A stretch of DNA of 64,000 nt from a virus: positions 310,001 through 374,000 of IMG/VR virus record IMGVR_UViG_3300042261_002385; one strand, given 5' to 3'. This document shows positions 25,501 to 34,543 of this stretch, piece by piece. Each line of letters starts with the position of its first letter. Position 1 is the stretch's first letter. The notes under the pieces are model-generated. The model was not told the DNA's origin, did not search any database, and saw only the letters and a program-made list of their open reading frames with translations. A program made the position numbers and the translations under genes.

Positions 25501-25712
25501 GTATAGTTCTTAAAGCTGATGGACCAAGCCACTTCTTATCAATAGACGGTAACTCATCAGATAAAGTTAGACTTAATAGATATCAAACATCTAGTATGAT
25601 GGGATTCATAGACTTTTTCTCAAATCCATACTTTCAAGATGCTGTAGAAGAATTAGCCACACCTCTTTTGAAATCAAGTAAAATTGAAAAAGGTGGAGGT
25701 AAAGAAACTTAA
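22521..25712 (+). CDS. Large baseplate/tail protein with C-terminal CHAP-like amidase domain, 1063 aa
   Basis: The first about 180 residues duplicate the fold of the previous gene. The long middle is beta-rich and Ser/Thr/Gly-rich, as in tail proteins. The C-terminal domain (about 880-1035) is CHAP/TIGR02594-like: NPWCMAFVYSQF with the nucleophile Cys near residue 925 and GGHTGIVLKA with the His near 991. It would cut peptide crosslinks of peptidoglycan. Before it lies SGLDPSFLEEAFSGE, which recurs in the minus-strand tail protein at 31786. It is followed by a promoter motif and the next structural gene. Confidence 0.8.
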   Translation: MSVKVISDKFGGLGTACQGSWDAMHTFSTRKIGGNFGKDKSGASLDKGGRMHSKVSEALKAFYKDYGLNPCITAIKLNVIASTWTVEWEVTIEESPDGNAYVGLNSWGGASGGYPSKKPPSGHAYSNYKTKRKEIGATPGVVIADVLDFHFPGGFRQIFFQHTDPKYPNKPKSANAKIGTVGVQVGPSGSPKNLPEYNNTVVYTTSITPGAATSTTATTTETQGSTQSAGATAKVGTVDGTSVNTGGSFDFVTLKECFISVPPRRGGSVPIFIYYPKNEIFETDFEKTENIFKFSIGEDNVKGTHSGIKMANRVIGFDNKFFKLNDNKVDEQILAQTESPVKDWFNKYVNVFANNPYSDFNKLVQEVVQEIESRALLPSSLNLFLYGESTNSDTPVMQEIPNLTANIKTITLMEAVPTVELVDIATKIKAAGGKVYYTYNPKLFNIDLTDITLVTSNPTAATYSFKNGTIGQSSAMFPNSSLIGFTPSVVSNPVASNSGLTTSFWDLTLPISVNKNGANWELNFGGTIESKAVLATGPTGSENYLVPFLPGGLYNGFSPRGLVWLDGKVIHKGPKVTNDLSVYRNFFSSISYEDKEWIFTTTATASGTGSTATPAIEELGVTFSFRHRGLKDTLVPFTYTKLSDDLIKAGAYVYDLSKDAAYNRTRAGGTGSGWPELIQQPPTLQSATGSSQSGSTASGATVSATASFSIRYLNLQSTEAELNIEITPQLALQIFSYDIESIVGKSANPSQTPAQIPKIRGQFVFDVRYKDKLINDQLGEFTIIEKVEIDPFIVTTSDDISGLDPSFLEEAFSGEEESLDDDVPSDDLKTFLGELYNEEEAQLEQEATQQVSASTSGSSTLSASGPEQDINLPGKIKVNRSDAEIFWSQLAGYNGKTEIPSGSNAGDPVARFLKDVGLGVGNPWCMAFVYSQFKEFCNKKGLKNPLPKTGGCKYFWSQAPKDFKILASAAAANPKLIKGGQIFIKSRDGGGHTGIVLKADGPSHFLSIDGNSSDKVRLNRYQTSSMMGFIDFFSNPYFQDAVEELATPLLKSSKIEKGGGKET

Positions 25713-25740
25713 TAAAAGTTGAATCACAAGCAAGTTTTAT

Positions 25741-25752
25741 TTAATATATAAA
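25741..25752 (+). promoter_or_regulatory. Late-type promoter motif
   Basis: TTAATATATAAA, two bases before the ATG at 25755. Confidence 0.5.
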
Positions 25753-25754
25753 TC

Positions 25755-28700
25755 ATGGCAAATGGACTTTCGGCTGAAGATATAGAAAACTTACGTAAAG
25801 AGGGAATTTCAATCACGGATGTTAATGTTAATACAAACGGATTATCATTAACAGGAACTGCATTTAGTTCTCCTTTGGAGAAACAAAAATATGCAATATA
25901 CTCTGCCAGGTTAACACAACAGCAACTACAAAAGATTATTTCTTTGAATTCCGGTTCACCTTGGCCACAAACTCAATTGAACCCGGAGTTTAGTAGCACA
26001 ACTGGATTTCTACCATCTGTACTACTTCAACCAACTTTACAATCTAACCCAGTAAGCTCGCAATTTTCAGCTGGTAGAGATGCAACAGGTGATGTTAAAG
26101 TTACACAAACATATGCTAATTATAAATTTGTAGATTGGAGAGGTCAGCAACTAAGTTTTCCACCAAAATCTTTGACAACAGAAGATAGATTTTATGCAGG
26201 TAAAGATCTACCAAGAAATAGTCCAATTCTAGTAGACAAACCATACTCTATGAGAGATGTTCCTTTGATATTTGGAGATGGTAGAATGGATTACTTTAGA
26301 CATGGCTTACAAGTAATAGGTGACGGAAAGGCTGTAAGTAATTTGACTCCGATTGACAACAACGCTCTTGGAGCATCGAACCAAAGGTTAGCAAACTTTA
26401 AAGAAACTCCATGGGAAAATGAAGATCCACCGATGTTTGGATTTGATATAATCTTTGATTCTTTTTCTTCTCCATTATTAAATGGATCTTTGACCGACTT
26501 CATAGCAAACTATTCAAATGTAAGTGAGATTGCATCAAAAAGACAAGTCTATGAGGAATTTAAAAATCAGTTTCAGAAATTCTTTAGAATAAATGGTGAA
26601 ATGAAAGTTGACTCTACTCAGATTGCTATGACTTCTTTATATAGTACAGTAGCTGGTGCTGATTCAGCATCATCTATACATAATCCACATAAAAAAAATT
26701 ATTTAGGTCATTATGTGAAAAAAATCTCTGGTCTGGATTTTTTAATTGAACAGAATAAAGGAGATACAATCAAATACACACCAGACTACAAAAAAGACTT
26801 TATAACACTTCAATTACGAGAGGATGTCTCTATGAATATGGGTGTTTTAGCACATCTTTATAAAACACTATATTGGTCAAAGCCAAATGGAAAGATGTTA
26901 ATACCTGAAAATCTACTTAGATTTAACTGTATAATTATCATTTCAGAATGTAGAAACTTTCAAAGAGTAAAGAAAGGTATCAAAAACCCAGAAAATATAA
27001 ACATCATAAAAGACAATCTCTCAAGATATGTTTACACACTCAGAGAGTGTCAATTTTATTTTGACAAATTGCCTCTAAACAATGAGGTCGATTTAGGAGA
27101 CCAAGGACCTACTATGTATGAAAGTTATGATGTAAATTTTGACTTTAAGTATTCGAGTGTAAAACTCGAAAGATTTGTTCCAAATGGGGATTGGGGAAAT
27201 TATGTCGGTATAGATGGTGGTTCAATTTGGAAAGTTGGTAATAAAGGAACAAGAAATTCTAGAGGAACAACAGGATCTCAAGAATTATCAACTCCGAGAT
27301 TTTTCACCGTAGGTCCTGATAACGAAACTTACACATATTATCCAAACTTAAAAATAAATGGTGAAGAAAAACCATACATAATGGCTGTTTATGGACCTAA
27401 AGCCGACCAACAAGATGAATTTAATTTTGCACAAAAGAAAAGCTCTGAGGGAACTATTGGTGGTAATAACGAAGGATCAGGAGGTCAAAACGTGGGACAA
27501 TTAGGAGCTGGAAATGATGGAACTAATAATCAGACTTCTTCATCAACAACTGGAACTGAAGCTTCGGGTGGAGGAACACCAGGTAGTGGATTAACAAGTC
27601 CAAATGGATCTAAGGCAAGCACTAATGAGGGTTCCGCAGCCGGTGGTTCTTTAGACGCACTTAAAAGTCAATCTCAACAAGCATCCGAAAGCTCTAAACA
27701 ACAAGCTGAAATTACAGCGGTCCAAGATGCTACAAATTCACAGAAAAAAATGGCTTTTGGTTCGGTTAATGCCGCACTAGGTGATGTATCATTAAGTAAA
27801 ATCACAAAAACTGTTGCTACACCTTTAAATCAAGTAGTTGCCAATAAAAGCATATCTTCTGATATTGTTTCAGGTAAGTTTTTTGACAAAATGGGTAGTC
27901 TAAAATTAGAGGATAGTCTTAAAGGAATAAAAACTGGAGGACTTGCCAATTTAAGTAGTTTAGGTGAAAGTCTTAGCGGTTCTCTAAGTGGTTCTCTAAG
28001 TGGTGGTCTATCCGGACTTAAAAGCGCTATTCCTTCATTAGATTCAGTAAAAACTAAATTTTCAGAGGCTAAAAGTAAGGCTACTAGTGGATTTTTTGAT
28101 ATAAGAGGAAATCTTAAATCTAGCTTAACTGATGGTGTAAACAAAGCCGGTTCACTATTTAAGGGACTAAGCTCACAAGCTGACGGTTTATTAGGTGGTC
28201 TCGGAGGCCAAGCTAGTGGTTTACTAGGTGGCTTGTCAACACAATTAAAAGGAGGGCTTCCGTCTTTAGACTCCGTCAAAACTAAGTTTTCTTTAGCTAA
28301 AACTCAAGCTACTAGTGGTTTCTTTGATATCAGGGGAAATCTCAAATCTAGTCTTACTGAAGGAGCAGCCGGTTTAAAAACAAAAGCTGGTGGATTATTT
28401 GGAAATTTAGGCGGTCAAGCAGAGGGTCTGCTTGGTGGTCTGACCGACAAGGTAAAATCCGCTGTTCCATCTTTAGATTCAGTTAAAACTAAATTCTCAG
28501 CAGCTAAATCACAAGCTACTAGTGGATTCTTTGATATCAGGGGAAATCTCAAATCAAGTCTTACTGAAGGATCTGAAAAGTTGACAGGTGGTGGATTATT
28601 CTCAGGACTTAGTAAACAAACAGACGGTCTGTTATCTGGATTGACTGACAAAGTAAAATCATCCGTTCCATCCTTAGATTCAGTTAAGACTAAATTCTCT

Positions 28701-29213
28701 GCTGCAATTTCACAACCGACATCTAGTTTCTTTGATATAAGAGGAAATCTTAAGTCAACATTAACAGAAGGGGCCAATAAAATAATGACATCATTTGATC
28801 AGGCAGTCGATGATGCAAATTCTTTAACTGATCAAGTGAGTAAAAAGAAAAATGATACAATTAATTTAGTCAAAGGTTTACTAAACCAGGAAGTAGAGGA
28901 ATCAAAGTCAAATATTGGTAAATTCATAAGTGTTGATAGTCTAAAGGAAAAGTTCACAAATGCATCTGAAATTCCAAACAGTTCATTTTTTGATATCAGA
29001 AGTCAAATATCTGGAGAAAAAGGTAATGACACAAGTTCTTTGAACTTAAGAAAGAACCTTTTAAACAACACAATAGATAAAATATATAATACTAAAAATT
29101 CTTCAACCTCACCTATAAAATCAAATACACCACCAGCGACATCATTTTTTGACTTAAAAAATCAACTTAAAGATTTCCTCGGAGGAACCTTAGGTGACAA
29201 ACTAACTGAGTAA
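25755..29213 (+). CDS. Structural (tail/baseplate) protein with C-terminal FFDIRGNLKS repeats, 1152 aa
   Basis: The N-terminal about 500 residues look folded, with ISECRNFQRVKKGI and FYFDKLPLNNEVDLGDQGP; a Gly/Ser/Thr linker follows. The C-terminal 400 residues hold repeats with PSLDSVKTKFS, ATSGFFDIRGNLKSSLT and a Gly-Leu-rich spacer (four close copies, two diverged copies ending SFFDLKNQLKDF). No family is recognised. The neighbours (hub and spike genes) place it in the baseplate; the repeats could measure length or bind a partner repeatedly. It ends one base into the next gene. Confidence 0.72.
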   Translation: MANGLSAEDIENLRKEGISITDVNVNTNGLSLTGTAFSSPLEKQKYAIYSARLTQQQLQKIISLNSGSPWPQTQLNPEFSSTTGFLPSVLLQPTLQSNPVSSQFSAGRDATGDVKVTQTYANYKFVDWRGQQLSFPPKSLTTEDRFYAGKDLPRNSPILVDKPYSMRDVPLIFGDGRMDYFRHGLQVIGDGKAVSNLTPIDNNALGASNQRLANFKETPWENEDPPMFGFDIIFDSFSSPLLNGSLTDFIANYSNVSEIASKRQVYEEFKNQFQKFFRINGEMKVDSTQIAMTSLYSTVAGADSASSIHNPHKKNYLGHYVKKISGLDFLIEQNKGDTIKYTPDYKKDFITLQLREDVSMNMGVLAHLYKTLYWSKPNGKMLIPENLLRFNCIIIISECRNFQRVKKGIKNPENINIIKDNLSRYVYTLRECQFYFDKLPLNNEVDLGDQGPTMYESYDVNFDFKYSSVKLERFVPNGDWGNYVGIDGGSIWKVGNKGTRNSRGTTGSQELSTPRFFTVGPDNETYTYYPNLKINGEEKPYIMAVYGPKADQQDEFNFAQKKSSEGTIGGNNEGSGGQNVGQLGAGNDGTNNQTSSSTTGTEASGGGTPGSGLTSPNGSKASTNEGSAAGGSLDALKSQSQQASESSKQQAEITAVQDATNSQKKMAFGSVNAALGDVSLSKITKTVATPLNQVVANKSISSDIVSGKFFDKMGSLKLEDSLKGIKTGGLANLSSLGESLSGSLSGSLSGGLSGLKSAIPSLDSVKTKFSEAKSKATSGFFDIRGNLKSSLTDGVNKAGSLFKGLSSQADGLLGGLGGQASGLLGGLSTQLKGGLPSLDSVKTKFSLAKTQATSGFFDIRGNLKSSLTEGAAGLKTKAGGLFGNLGGQAEGLLGGLTDKVKSAVPSLDSVKTKFSAAKSQATSGFFDIRGNLKSSLTEGSEKLTGGGLFSGLSKQTDGLLSGLTDKVKSSVPSLDSVKTKFSAAISQPTSSFFDIRGNLKSTLTEGANKIMTSFDQAVDDANSLTDQVSKKKNDTINLVKGLLNQEVEESKSNIGKFISVDSLKEKFTNASEIPNSSFFDIRSQISGEKGNDTSSLNLRKNLLNNTIDKIYNTKNSSTSPIKSNTPPATSFFDLKNQLKDFLGGTLGDKLTE
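28020..29170 (+). repeat. Tandem coding repeats (FFDIRGNLKS units)
   Basis: Four near-identical units begin near 28020, 28257, 28463 and 28667, each coding PSLDSVKTKFS-x-ATSGFFDIRGNLKS, at spacings of about 205-235 bases; two more diverged units lie near 28931 and 29131. The units share DNA-level identity, so recent duplication is likely. Confidence 0.88.
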
Positions 29214-31486
29214 TGAAAGATAGGAAAGTTGAACAGGGTAAAACCTATGTAGGAGTAGTTGAGGACAATCTAGACCCTGATAAGTTAGGTAGACTCAAAA
29301 TAAGAGTAGTGGATGTTTTTGATGAAGCAAAAGTTGAAGACTTACCATGGGCTTCACCTTGGAAAGATTTAGCTGGTGGTCAAATTGGTATACCAGAAAA
29401 AGGTAAAGTCGTTATATGTGTGTTTGAACAGGGTGATGCTTACAAACCAGAATACATATCAACAGAACACTGGAATATAAATCTTGAAAACAAACTAAAA
29501 GGTCTTTCAGATACAGATTACATTTCCATGAAGTCAGTTATATTTGACCACAAAACTCAAATATATTCTAATGATAGTGAAGGTCTAAAACTAGACTACA
29601 AGTTTAATAATGTAAATATCAAAAATAACGGCATAAATTTAAACTTAAAAGATAACTCAGGTTTAGTAAACATAGGAGATTCAACAGCTAATCAACAAGC
29701 TATTTTAGGAAATCACTTTCTAAATTGGTTTGATTCTTTTGTTGATGCTCTTATGAATAATACAGCATTTTTAGGAAACGCCGGAGCTCCAGTGTTGTCA
29801 AATCCAGCATTAGTAAGAATACTCAGCCAGTATAAATCACAAAAAGATTCTACATTTTTATCACATCATGTAAATTTTGTAGACAATAACAAAGTATCAA
29901 CCGTTAAATTAGAATCCAGAGAAGAAACACCCCAATCAGGTGACACTTGGCAATCTACAAAATCTGAAAACACACTCACTACAACTTCCACTGAAACGAA
30001 TAAACCAACTGACGGAGAAAAACCACCATACGATGAAAAGCATGTCGAGCCAGCAACCGATAAACCCGGTGTGCTACCAACTGAAGTTCCACCTGCTAAA
30101 GTTGTTGAACCACTTCCAGATAAAAGCCTACCAGAATCAAATAAAAAAGTCGAAAAACTCATCTGGTTTCTGAAAAGTAAAAATTATCAGATTTATGAAG
30201 TCAATTCACAAATCAATATGGTAGCCTTTAGATCGAAGAACAAAGTCAAAGATGATGAAAATACAAATATAACTAACTTATTCGATGAAGAACTTTGTGT
30301 TTTTTTCAAAAATGAAAATAATATTTGGGAACTATTTGAATATGCGATTACTACAGTTCCTGGTTATGTCCCGGCTAAAACAGAATTACCAGATAAAGTT
30401 GGAATACTAGCTCTGGGTCAGTATATAGAAAGGTTAAAAATGATTAATTATTTAGGAAATGCCTCATATCCCGCATTATCATTTGATGAGTGCTCGTTAC
30501 ATAGAAATGATAAATTAGATAGATACAATTTTGATGCACCAATCGAAACAGGAAACTTTGCAATGACAATTCATAGGTCCTCAGATGTAAATAGTAGTGA
30601 GTTTGTGTTCAATTATTCCGAAGGAGCTCAAGTTTTCAAAAACTTGAATCAATATGAACAATTCATTAAGATATGTCAAAAACAAATCGACAAAGGTGCA
30701 AAATCTACTTTTACATACACACTCTGCTCTAAAAAAGAATTTGAAGAATATGCTAGTCCGGATGAACAAAGAGAACTAGCTAAAACTTTACCCGCTACAC
30801 TGGAAACAACAACGGTTGCACCAACTGCTTCAACAGCCGTAGCAGCCACTCAAAGTCCACCAGCGAACGAATATAAAAAAGAAATGGAGTCTTTAATAAA
30901 GAGAAGGTTTGCTTCAGAGTCAGGTAAACCTGGAATAAAAAGTTTTATAGATAGATTTACCAAAGATGGTTCTAACTCGTTTGAGGTTAGTAAGTCAATC
31001 TCTTTTGCAGAGGGCATAGGTCGCAAAAATATTGAAGAATTAAATAAAAGTATGTTAGGTTTATCTAAATCAGAAATAGGAGATAATACTATTAAATATT
31101 TGGTTTTAAAAAGAATCTATCCAAAACTGAAAAAAGAACTTCAAAATCACATCAATTATTTAATCAAAAAAGGTAAACTCGATGAAAAAGATTATTACTA
31201 TGTTACTGATGGAAAAAGGTCTATTGAGAAAGGATTATATGTCTGGAGAGTTTCATTCAAAAAAAATCCGGATCCTAAAGCTCCACCAACAACCAATCCG
31301 TTTATCTTACCAAATCTATTATCTGAAACGACTTTTATAGGATTGACTAAGACTTATACTAATTTAAGACTACCAAGTGGTCAATTGCAACCTGATAAAC
31401 CGTCAAAGAATAATAGTTGGGTTCTAGAAGACACAGATCCACCGTTATATTTTGTTGAAATAAAATTTGTTCCATTTACAAAATAA
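29213..31486 (+). CDS. Baseplate central spike, gp5/VgrG-type OB-fold
   Basis: 757 aa. The N-terminal about 95 residues form the gp5 OB-fold: TYVGVVEDNLDPDKLGRLK, LPWASPWKDLAGGQIGIPE and VVICVFEQGDAYKPEYIS. After a short beta segment with repeat-like NVNIKNNGINLNLKD (spike or needle base) comes a Thr/Pro-rich linker and two unrecognised domains (about 320-520 and 560-757). The fusion of an OB-fold with extra C-terminal domains is longer than T4 gp5. It sits at the centre of the tail module with the hub gene at 19232. No lysozyme domain is seen in it, unlike T4 gp5. Confidence 0.82.
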   Translation: MKDRKVEQGKTYVGVVEDNLDPDKLGRLKIRVVDVFDEAKVEDLPWASPWKDLAGGQIGIPEKGKVVICVFEQGDAYKPEYISTEHWNINLENKLKGLSDTDYISMKSVIFDHKTQIYSNDSEGLKLDYKFNNVNIKNNGINLNLKDNSGLVNIGDSTANQQAILGNHFLNWFDSFVDALMNNTAFLGNAGAPVLSNPALVRILSQYKSQKDSTFLSHHVNFVDNNKVSTVKLESREETPQSGDTWQSTKSENTLTTTSTETNKPTDGEKPPYDEKHVEPATDKPGVLPTEVPPAKVVEPLPDKSLPESNKKVEKLIWFLKSKNYQIYEVNSQINMVAFRSKNKVKDDENTNITNLFDEELCVFFKNENNIWELFEYAITTVPGYVPAKTELPDKVGILALGQYIERLKMINYLGNASYPALSFDECSLHRNDKLDRYNFDAPIETGNFAMTIHRSSDVNSSEFVFNYSEGAQVFKNLNQYEQFIKICQKQIDKGAKSTFTYTLCSKKEFEEYASPDEQRELAKTLPATLETTTVAPTASTAVAATQSPPANEYKKEMESLIKRRFASESGKPGIKSFIDRFTKDGSNSFEVSKSISFAEGIGRKNIEELNKSMLGLSKSEIGDNTIKYLVLKRIYPKLKKELQNHINYLIKKGKLDEKDYYYVTDGKRSIEKGLYVWRVSFKKNPDPKAPPTTNPFILPNLLSETTFIGLTKTYTNLRLPSGQLQPDKPSKNNSWVLEDTDPPLYFVEIKFVPFTK

Positions 31487-31498
31487 TCATTTTCACCA

Positions 31499-31510
31499 TT
31501 TAATATATAA
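31499..31510 (+). promoter_or_regulatory. Late-type promoter motif
   Basis: TTTAATATATAA, 18 bases before the ATG at 31529. Confidence 0.45.
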
Positions 31511-31528
31511 AAATAAAAACTAATAAAA

Positions 31529-31783
31529 ATGGATAATCCTAGATATTTAGTAAATATAGTTTATGTTCCTGCTAGACATACTGGTCAGCAGAAAATCACA
31601 GTTAATGGAGTAACTCAATCGATGCCTACCTACTCTACAGAGATGTTTGTGGCTTCTATGCCAGAGATTAGAATTGCTGCTTCTGGTTCAACTTATCAAA
31701 CAGCGTTGAGTAATTTATTATTGATAGCTACTTCTTCCACCACACCATCTAATGGTTATGGGCCTCTTGGTGGTTATAGATAA
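31529..31783 (+). CDS. Unknown small tail-cluster protein, 84 aa
   Basis: Small protein of MDNPRYLVNIVYVPARHTG type, beta-rich with Ser/Thr/Ala-rich C-terminus and a final GYGPLGGYR. It has its own late-type motif and lies between plus and minus arms of the tail cluster. A small virion decoration or tail protein is likely; not recognised. Confidence 0.68.
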   Translation: MDNPRYLVNIVYVPARHTGQQKITVNGVTQSMPTYSTEMFVASMPEIRIAASGSTYQTALSNLLLIATSSTTPSNGYGPLGGYR

Positions 31784-31785
31784 TT

Positions 31786-34008
31786 TTATGGCTTAAATAA
31801 ATCAGTTCCATTGTATTCCCAATGCCAAGGTTCATATCCAGCACCGGCTTTTTTAGCCCAGTTTGGATTAATCCAGCCATATTTTTTTGCATTAGCTTCC
31901 ATCCAGTCGAAATATTGATTGCCTGGACCATTTCCAAAACCACCAATATCTACTGCTTGACCCCAACCATGTTTTGATGTTCCTGGAGGAGCAGCCGCTA
32001 CACCTGTTGGTTTTTTAGCATTAAACGATCCGACTTTTCTACCTTTATTTTTAGGATCGACTTTTTTGGTATATGGATTTAATCCAGTATCATAATAGTC
32101 CCAATCAAAAATTTTGTTCTGAACGTTAAATGTTCTGTATCCATCAGTTATTTTCATGTCTTTACCAAACTGGGCTTTATAAGCTTTGTTTAGTTCATTA
32201 AGTTTCTTTACAGCATTTTTTTCTATCTTGTGACCACAGAAGTCTAATTTTGTTAACAAATTACTTGGTAAATCACCATTAAAAACTGTTCTACCTTGGA
32301 CAGTAAGTTTTTGTTGAAACCTCTTTTGTCCAGAACCACCTCCCTTAGAGGCACTGTCCGTAGCTGTTTTTGCCGACACCTCAACTTCTGGAGTTCCCGT
32401 AGACGCAGTTTCTGCTGCGACAGTAGAAGTTCCTTCAGTTGTTGTAGAACCTTCAGTCTCTTCTTCTAATCCACCAGATTCTCCGAAGGCACTTTGCTCA
32501 GCGTCATTTAAATTAAAGTCAATCTGTTCATCCTCACCGACGAAAGCTTCCTCTAAAAACTCAGGAGATAATCCAGATAAGTCATCAGCTTCATCACTGA
32601 ATATAAATCCTTCTACCGGAACGTCGGCTTCTATATCACCAACCCATATTTGAAATTGAGGAGCAGGCTCATCAGTTTTTACGATCCAATTCTCAGGAAA
32701 CACTGGATTCATTTTTATCAAAACTACCGGTTCACTTTGTGTAGCTGCAATTGCCGCTGATCCACTTCCACCAGTAGCAGGATTTGGAGTAAGAACGTTC
32801 GGATTATCTCCAACTGTTTCCCACTTGAAAGCCTTCCCAGAATCTGTAAAGGACTTTTTAGGTGAATAATCATTTATCAAATCGGTCTCTGGATATGTGT
32901 AACTAGGAACTGCTAACCTTAAGTTATAACTTTTAGCTGAAGGATATGAGGTCGCTAATGACTTAACCCAATTTTCTATTACATTATTTACTATAAATTC
33001 ATCTTTCACTTCATAGCTAAATGTGATAGACAATGGTATTGTAGAATTTGTTATACCACCGGCAAACTCTAAAACATATCTCGGATTGTATTTATCATCA
33101 AATGACCAAAATCTTTCAAACTCCTCATCACCTTCATCATCAGCAGATGGTTGCACCACTGGATTAGGAACAACATAAAAACTTTTGAAAATATAATTTG
33201 GAGTATTCACTTCTTTTAAAGATTCATCTGAATATTCGTAACCTGAAATATTTCTGGTAAAACTCGACGGCCCAGTTTTCGGTAGAGTTAAATCTACAGA
33301 CACACCGGAAACAGAAATCACATAGTCTCCTGTGCCTTGTTCAAAGCCATCATTTAGTGCACTATTTTGAGCGTGCGCTAATGCACTACTAAGTGTATAG
33401 GTATTTGAAAGTGTTACTCCATAAAACTCATCGATACTACCTGTTCCGGTAGATGTTTTATAGTTTAATTCAAAAAAATTAGGAAGTTCTACATCTATAT
33501 CAGCTGGTGATAATCCATCAAGTAAAATCGCTGTGTCAACCAGAATCTTAGTCGGATCAGAAGCTGTTCCATTTCCATAAACTTCATATGCTTCAAATTG
33601 ATAAGTTATTTCTAGATTTTTTCTCCAAGAAATATTAATATAAGCTCCATTATTTAAGTAATATGGATCCTCTCCGAATTTTCTCAACTGAGGAACGTCA
33701 TCAGCCCAAGGATTCTGAACTATTTTAAATAAGTTCGGTCCTAATTTTGAACCTATTTTATTAGCCTCGAATTCCGAATTACTACTAATATACTCTTGTA
33801 TAATTTCGTCATTAGTTTTGGTTTGATATCTCTCACCGTCGTAAATTACTTCTTGCCAATACAACTGACCACTCAGTGAAACTTTACCAACAGCTATTCT
33901 TTGTGAGTTTGACGCTGTTCCTTGTAATAGCATTACTCTTAAATCCAGAGCACCGGTGTTTGCACCTTCTACTATTTTTCTAACTCTTACTTGTTTTAAT
34001 GTATCCAT
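31786..34008 (-). CDS. Baseplate/tail protein with C-terminal M15 (VanY-type) D-Ala-D-Ala peptidase, 740 aa
   Basis: The first about 450 residues are beta-rich tail-like domains; an acidic linker with SGLSPEFLEEAFVGEDE (about 490) and a Thr/Ser/Glu-rich stretch follow. The C-terminal domain (about 590-735) is a zinc M15 peptidase: ITDGYRT, SKHGWGQAVDIG (His and Asp ligands, about 676-687) and EPWHWEY (catalytic Glu, third His ligand, about 724-730). It would cleave peptidoglycan stem peptides. It starts two bases after the 34011 gene ends, so the minus arm is an operon of three. Confidence 0.85.
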   Translation of the reverse strand: MDTLKQVRVRKIVEGANTGALDLRVMLLQGTASNSQRIAVGKVSLSGQLYWQEVIYDGERYQTKTNDEIIQEYISSNSEFEANKIGSKLGPNLFKIVQNPWADDVPQLRKFGEDPYYLNNGAYINISWRKNLEITYQFEAYEVYGNGTASDPTKILVDTAILLDGLSPADIDVELPNFFELNYKTSTGTGSIDEFYGVTLSNTYTLSSALAHAQNSALNDGFEQGTGDYVISVSGVSVDLTLPKTGPSSFTRNISGYEYSDESLKEVNTPNYIFKSFYVVPNPVVQPSADDEGDEEFERFWSFDDKYNPRYVLEFAGGITNSTIPLSITFSYEVKDEFIVNNVIENWVKSLATSYPSAKSYNLRLAVPSYTYPETDLINDYSPKKSFTDSGKAFKWETVGDNPNVLTPNPATGGSGSAAIAATQSEPVVLIKMNPVFPENWIVKTDEPAPQFQIWVGDIEADVPVEGFIFSDEADDLSGLSPEFLEEAFVGEDEQIDFNLNDAEQSAFGESGGLEEETEGSTTTEGTSTVAAETASTGTPEVEVSAKTATDSASKGGGSGQKRFQQKLTVQGRTVFNGDLPSNLLTKLDFCGHKIEKNAVKKLNELNKAYKAQFGKDMKITDGYRTFNVQNKIFDWDYYDTGLNPYTKKVDPKNKGRKVGSFNAKKPTGVAAAPPGTSKHGWGQAVDIGGFGNGPGNQYFDWMEANAKKYGWINPNWAKKAGAGYEPWHWEYNGTDLFKP

Positions 34009-34010
34009 TT

Positions 34011-34541
34011 TTAAACTCCACCTATATTGAAATTATCATTATTTATTCTTACAGAATCTTTAGGATTACCTTTAGCCACTGGTGGTAATGCCAAACCAGT
34101 TTTGTTGTATTTAGATCTTGAACCATCGACTCTTGTCTTTTTAGATGGAACTGAGATTGCAGTAAGTGCCTTGTTTGCCTGAGATGATAAATCAGCTTCC
34201 TCTGTTATTCTATGAGCTGATAAGTCTATTATTGATGGATATTTAATAACTTGTCCTCTTTTGATATTCAACGGATTATCAATATTATTTATTGTAAGCA
34301 ACACATCAATCTCTCCATAATAGTCTTCAATACTGACATAATCAAGTTCATAAATACTTTTCAGAATTAAATCAATTCTCATTTCTTCCTCAATAGGGAC
34401 TATGTACTCGGCTAATTTTATTGTAGGAACAGAATTTAGTATGGTTGATTTAAACAAATCAACTAAAGACTCTGAATTTCCATTACGAGATAGTTGTTCA
34501 TATAACGATTTTATGTTGAAACCTTCACCTAATGACGACAT
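34011..34541 (-). CDS. Baseplate wedge-like protein, possibly gp53-like, 176 aa
   Basis: The N-terminal half shows IVPIEEEMRIDLILKSIYE and a later IDVLLTINNIDNPLNIKRGQ, which I compare with T4 gp53-type (LysM-like) baseplate wedge proteins; the match is by pattern only. The C-terminus is a Pro/Asn-rich tail. It lies between two tail genes with two-base gaps on each side. Confidence 0.6.
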   Translation of the reverse strand: MSSLGEGFNIKSLYEQLSRNGNSESLVDLFKSTILNSVPTIKLAEYIVPIEEEMRIDLILKSIYELDYVSIEDYYGEIDVLLTINNIDNPLNIKRGQVIKYPSIIDLSAHRITEEADLSSQANKALTAISVPSKKTRVDGSRSKYNKTGLALPPVAKGNPKDSVRINNDNFNIGGV

Positions 34542-34543
34542 TT

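Noticed and set aside
27830-28777. Minus-strand frames rich in Pro/Leu
   Set aside because: They are mirror frames of the plus-strand repeats in the structural gene; no start signals and codon pattern is only a by-product.
28020-29170. CRISPR array
   Set aside because: Repeat units are about 205-235 bases, in frame, and part of a long protein; no short identical repeats with unique spacers.
30900-31486. Lysozyme domain in the gp5-type spike
   Set aside because: The C-terminal part of the spike lacks any lysozyme motif that I can see; lysozyme activity is in other tail proteins.
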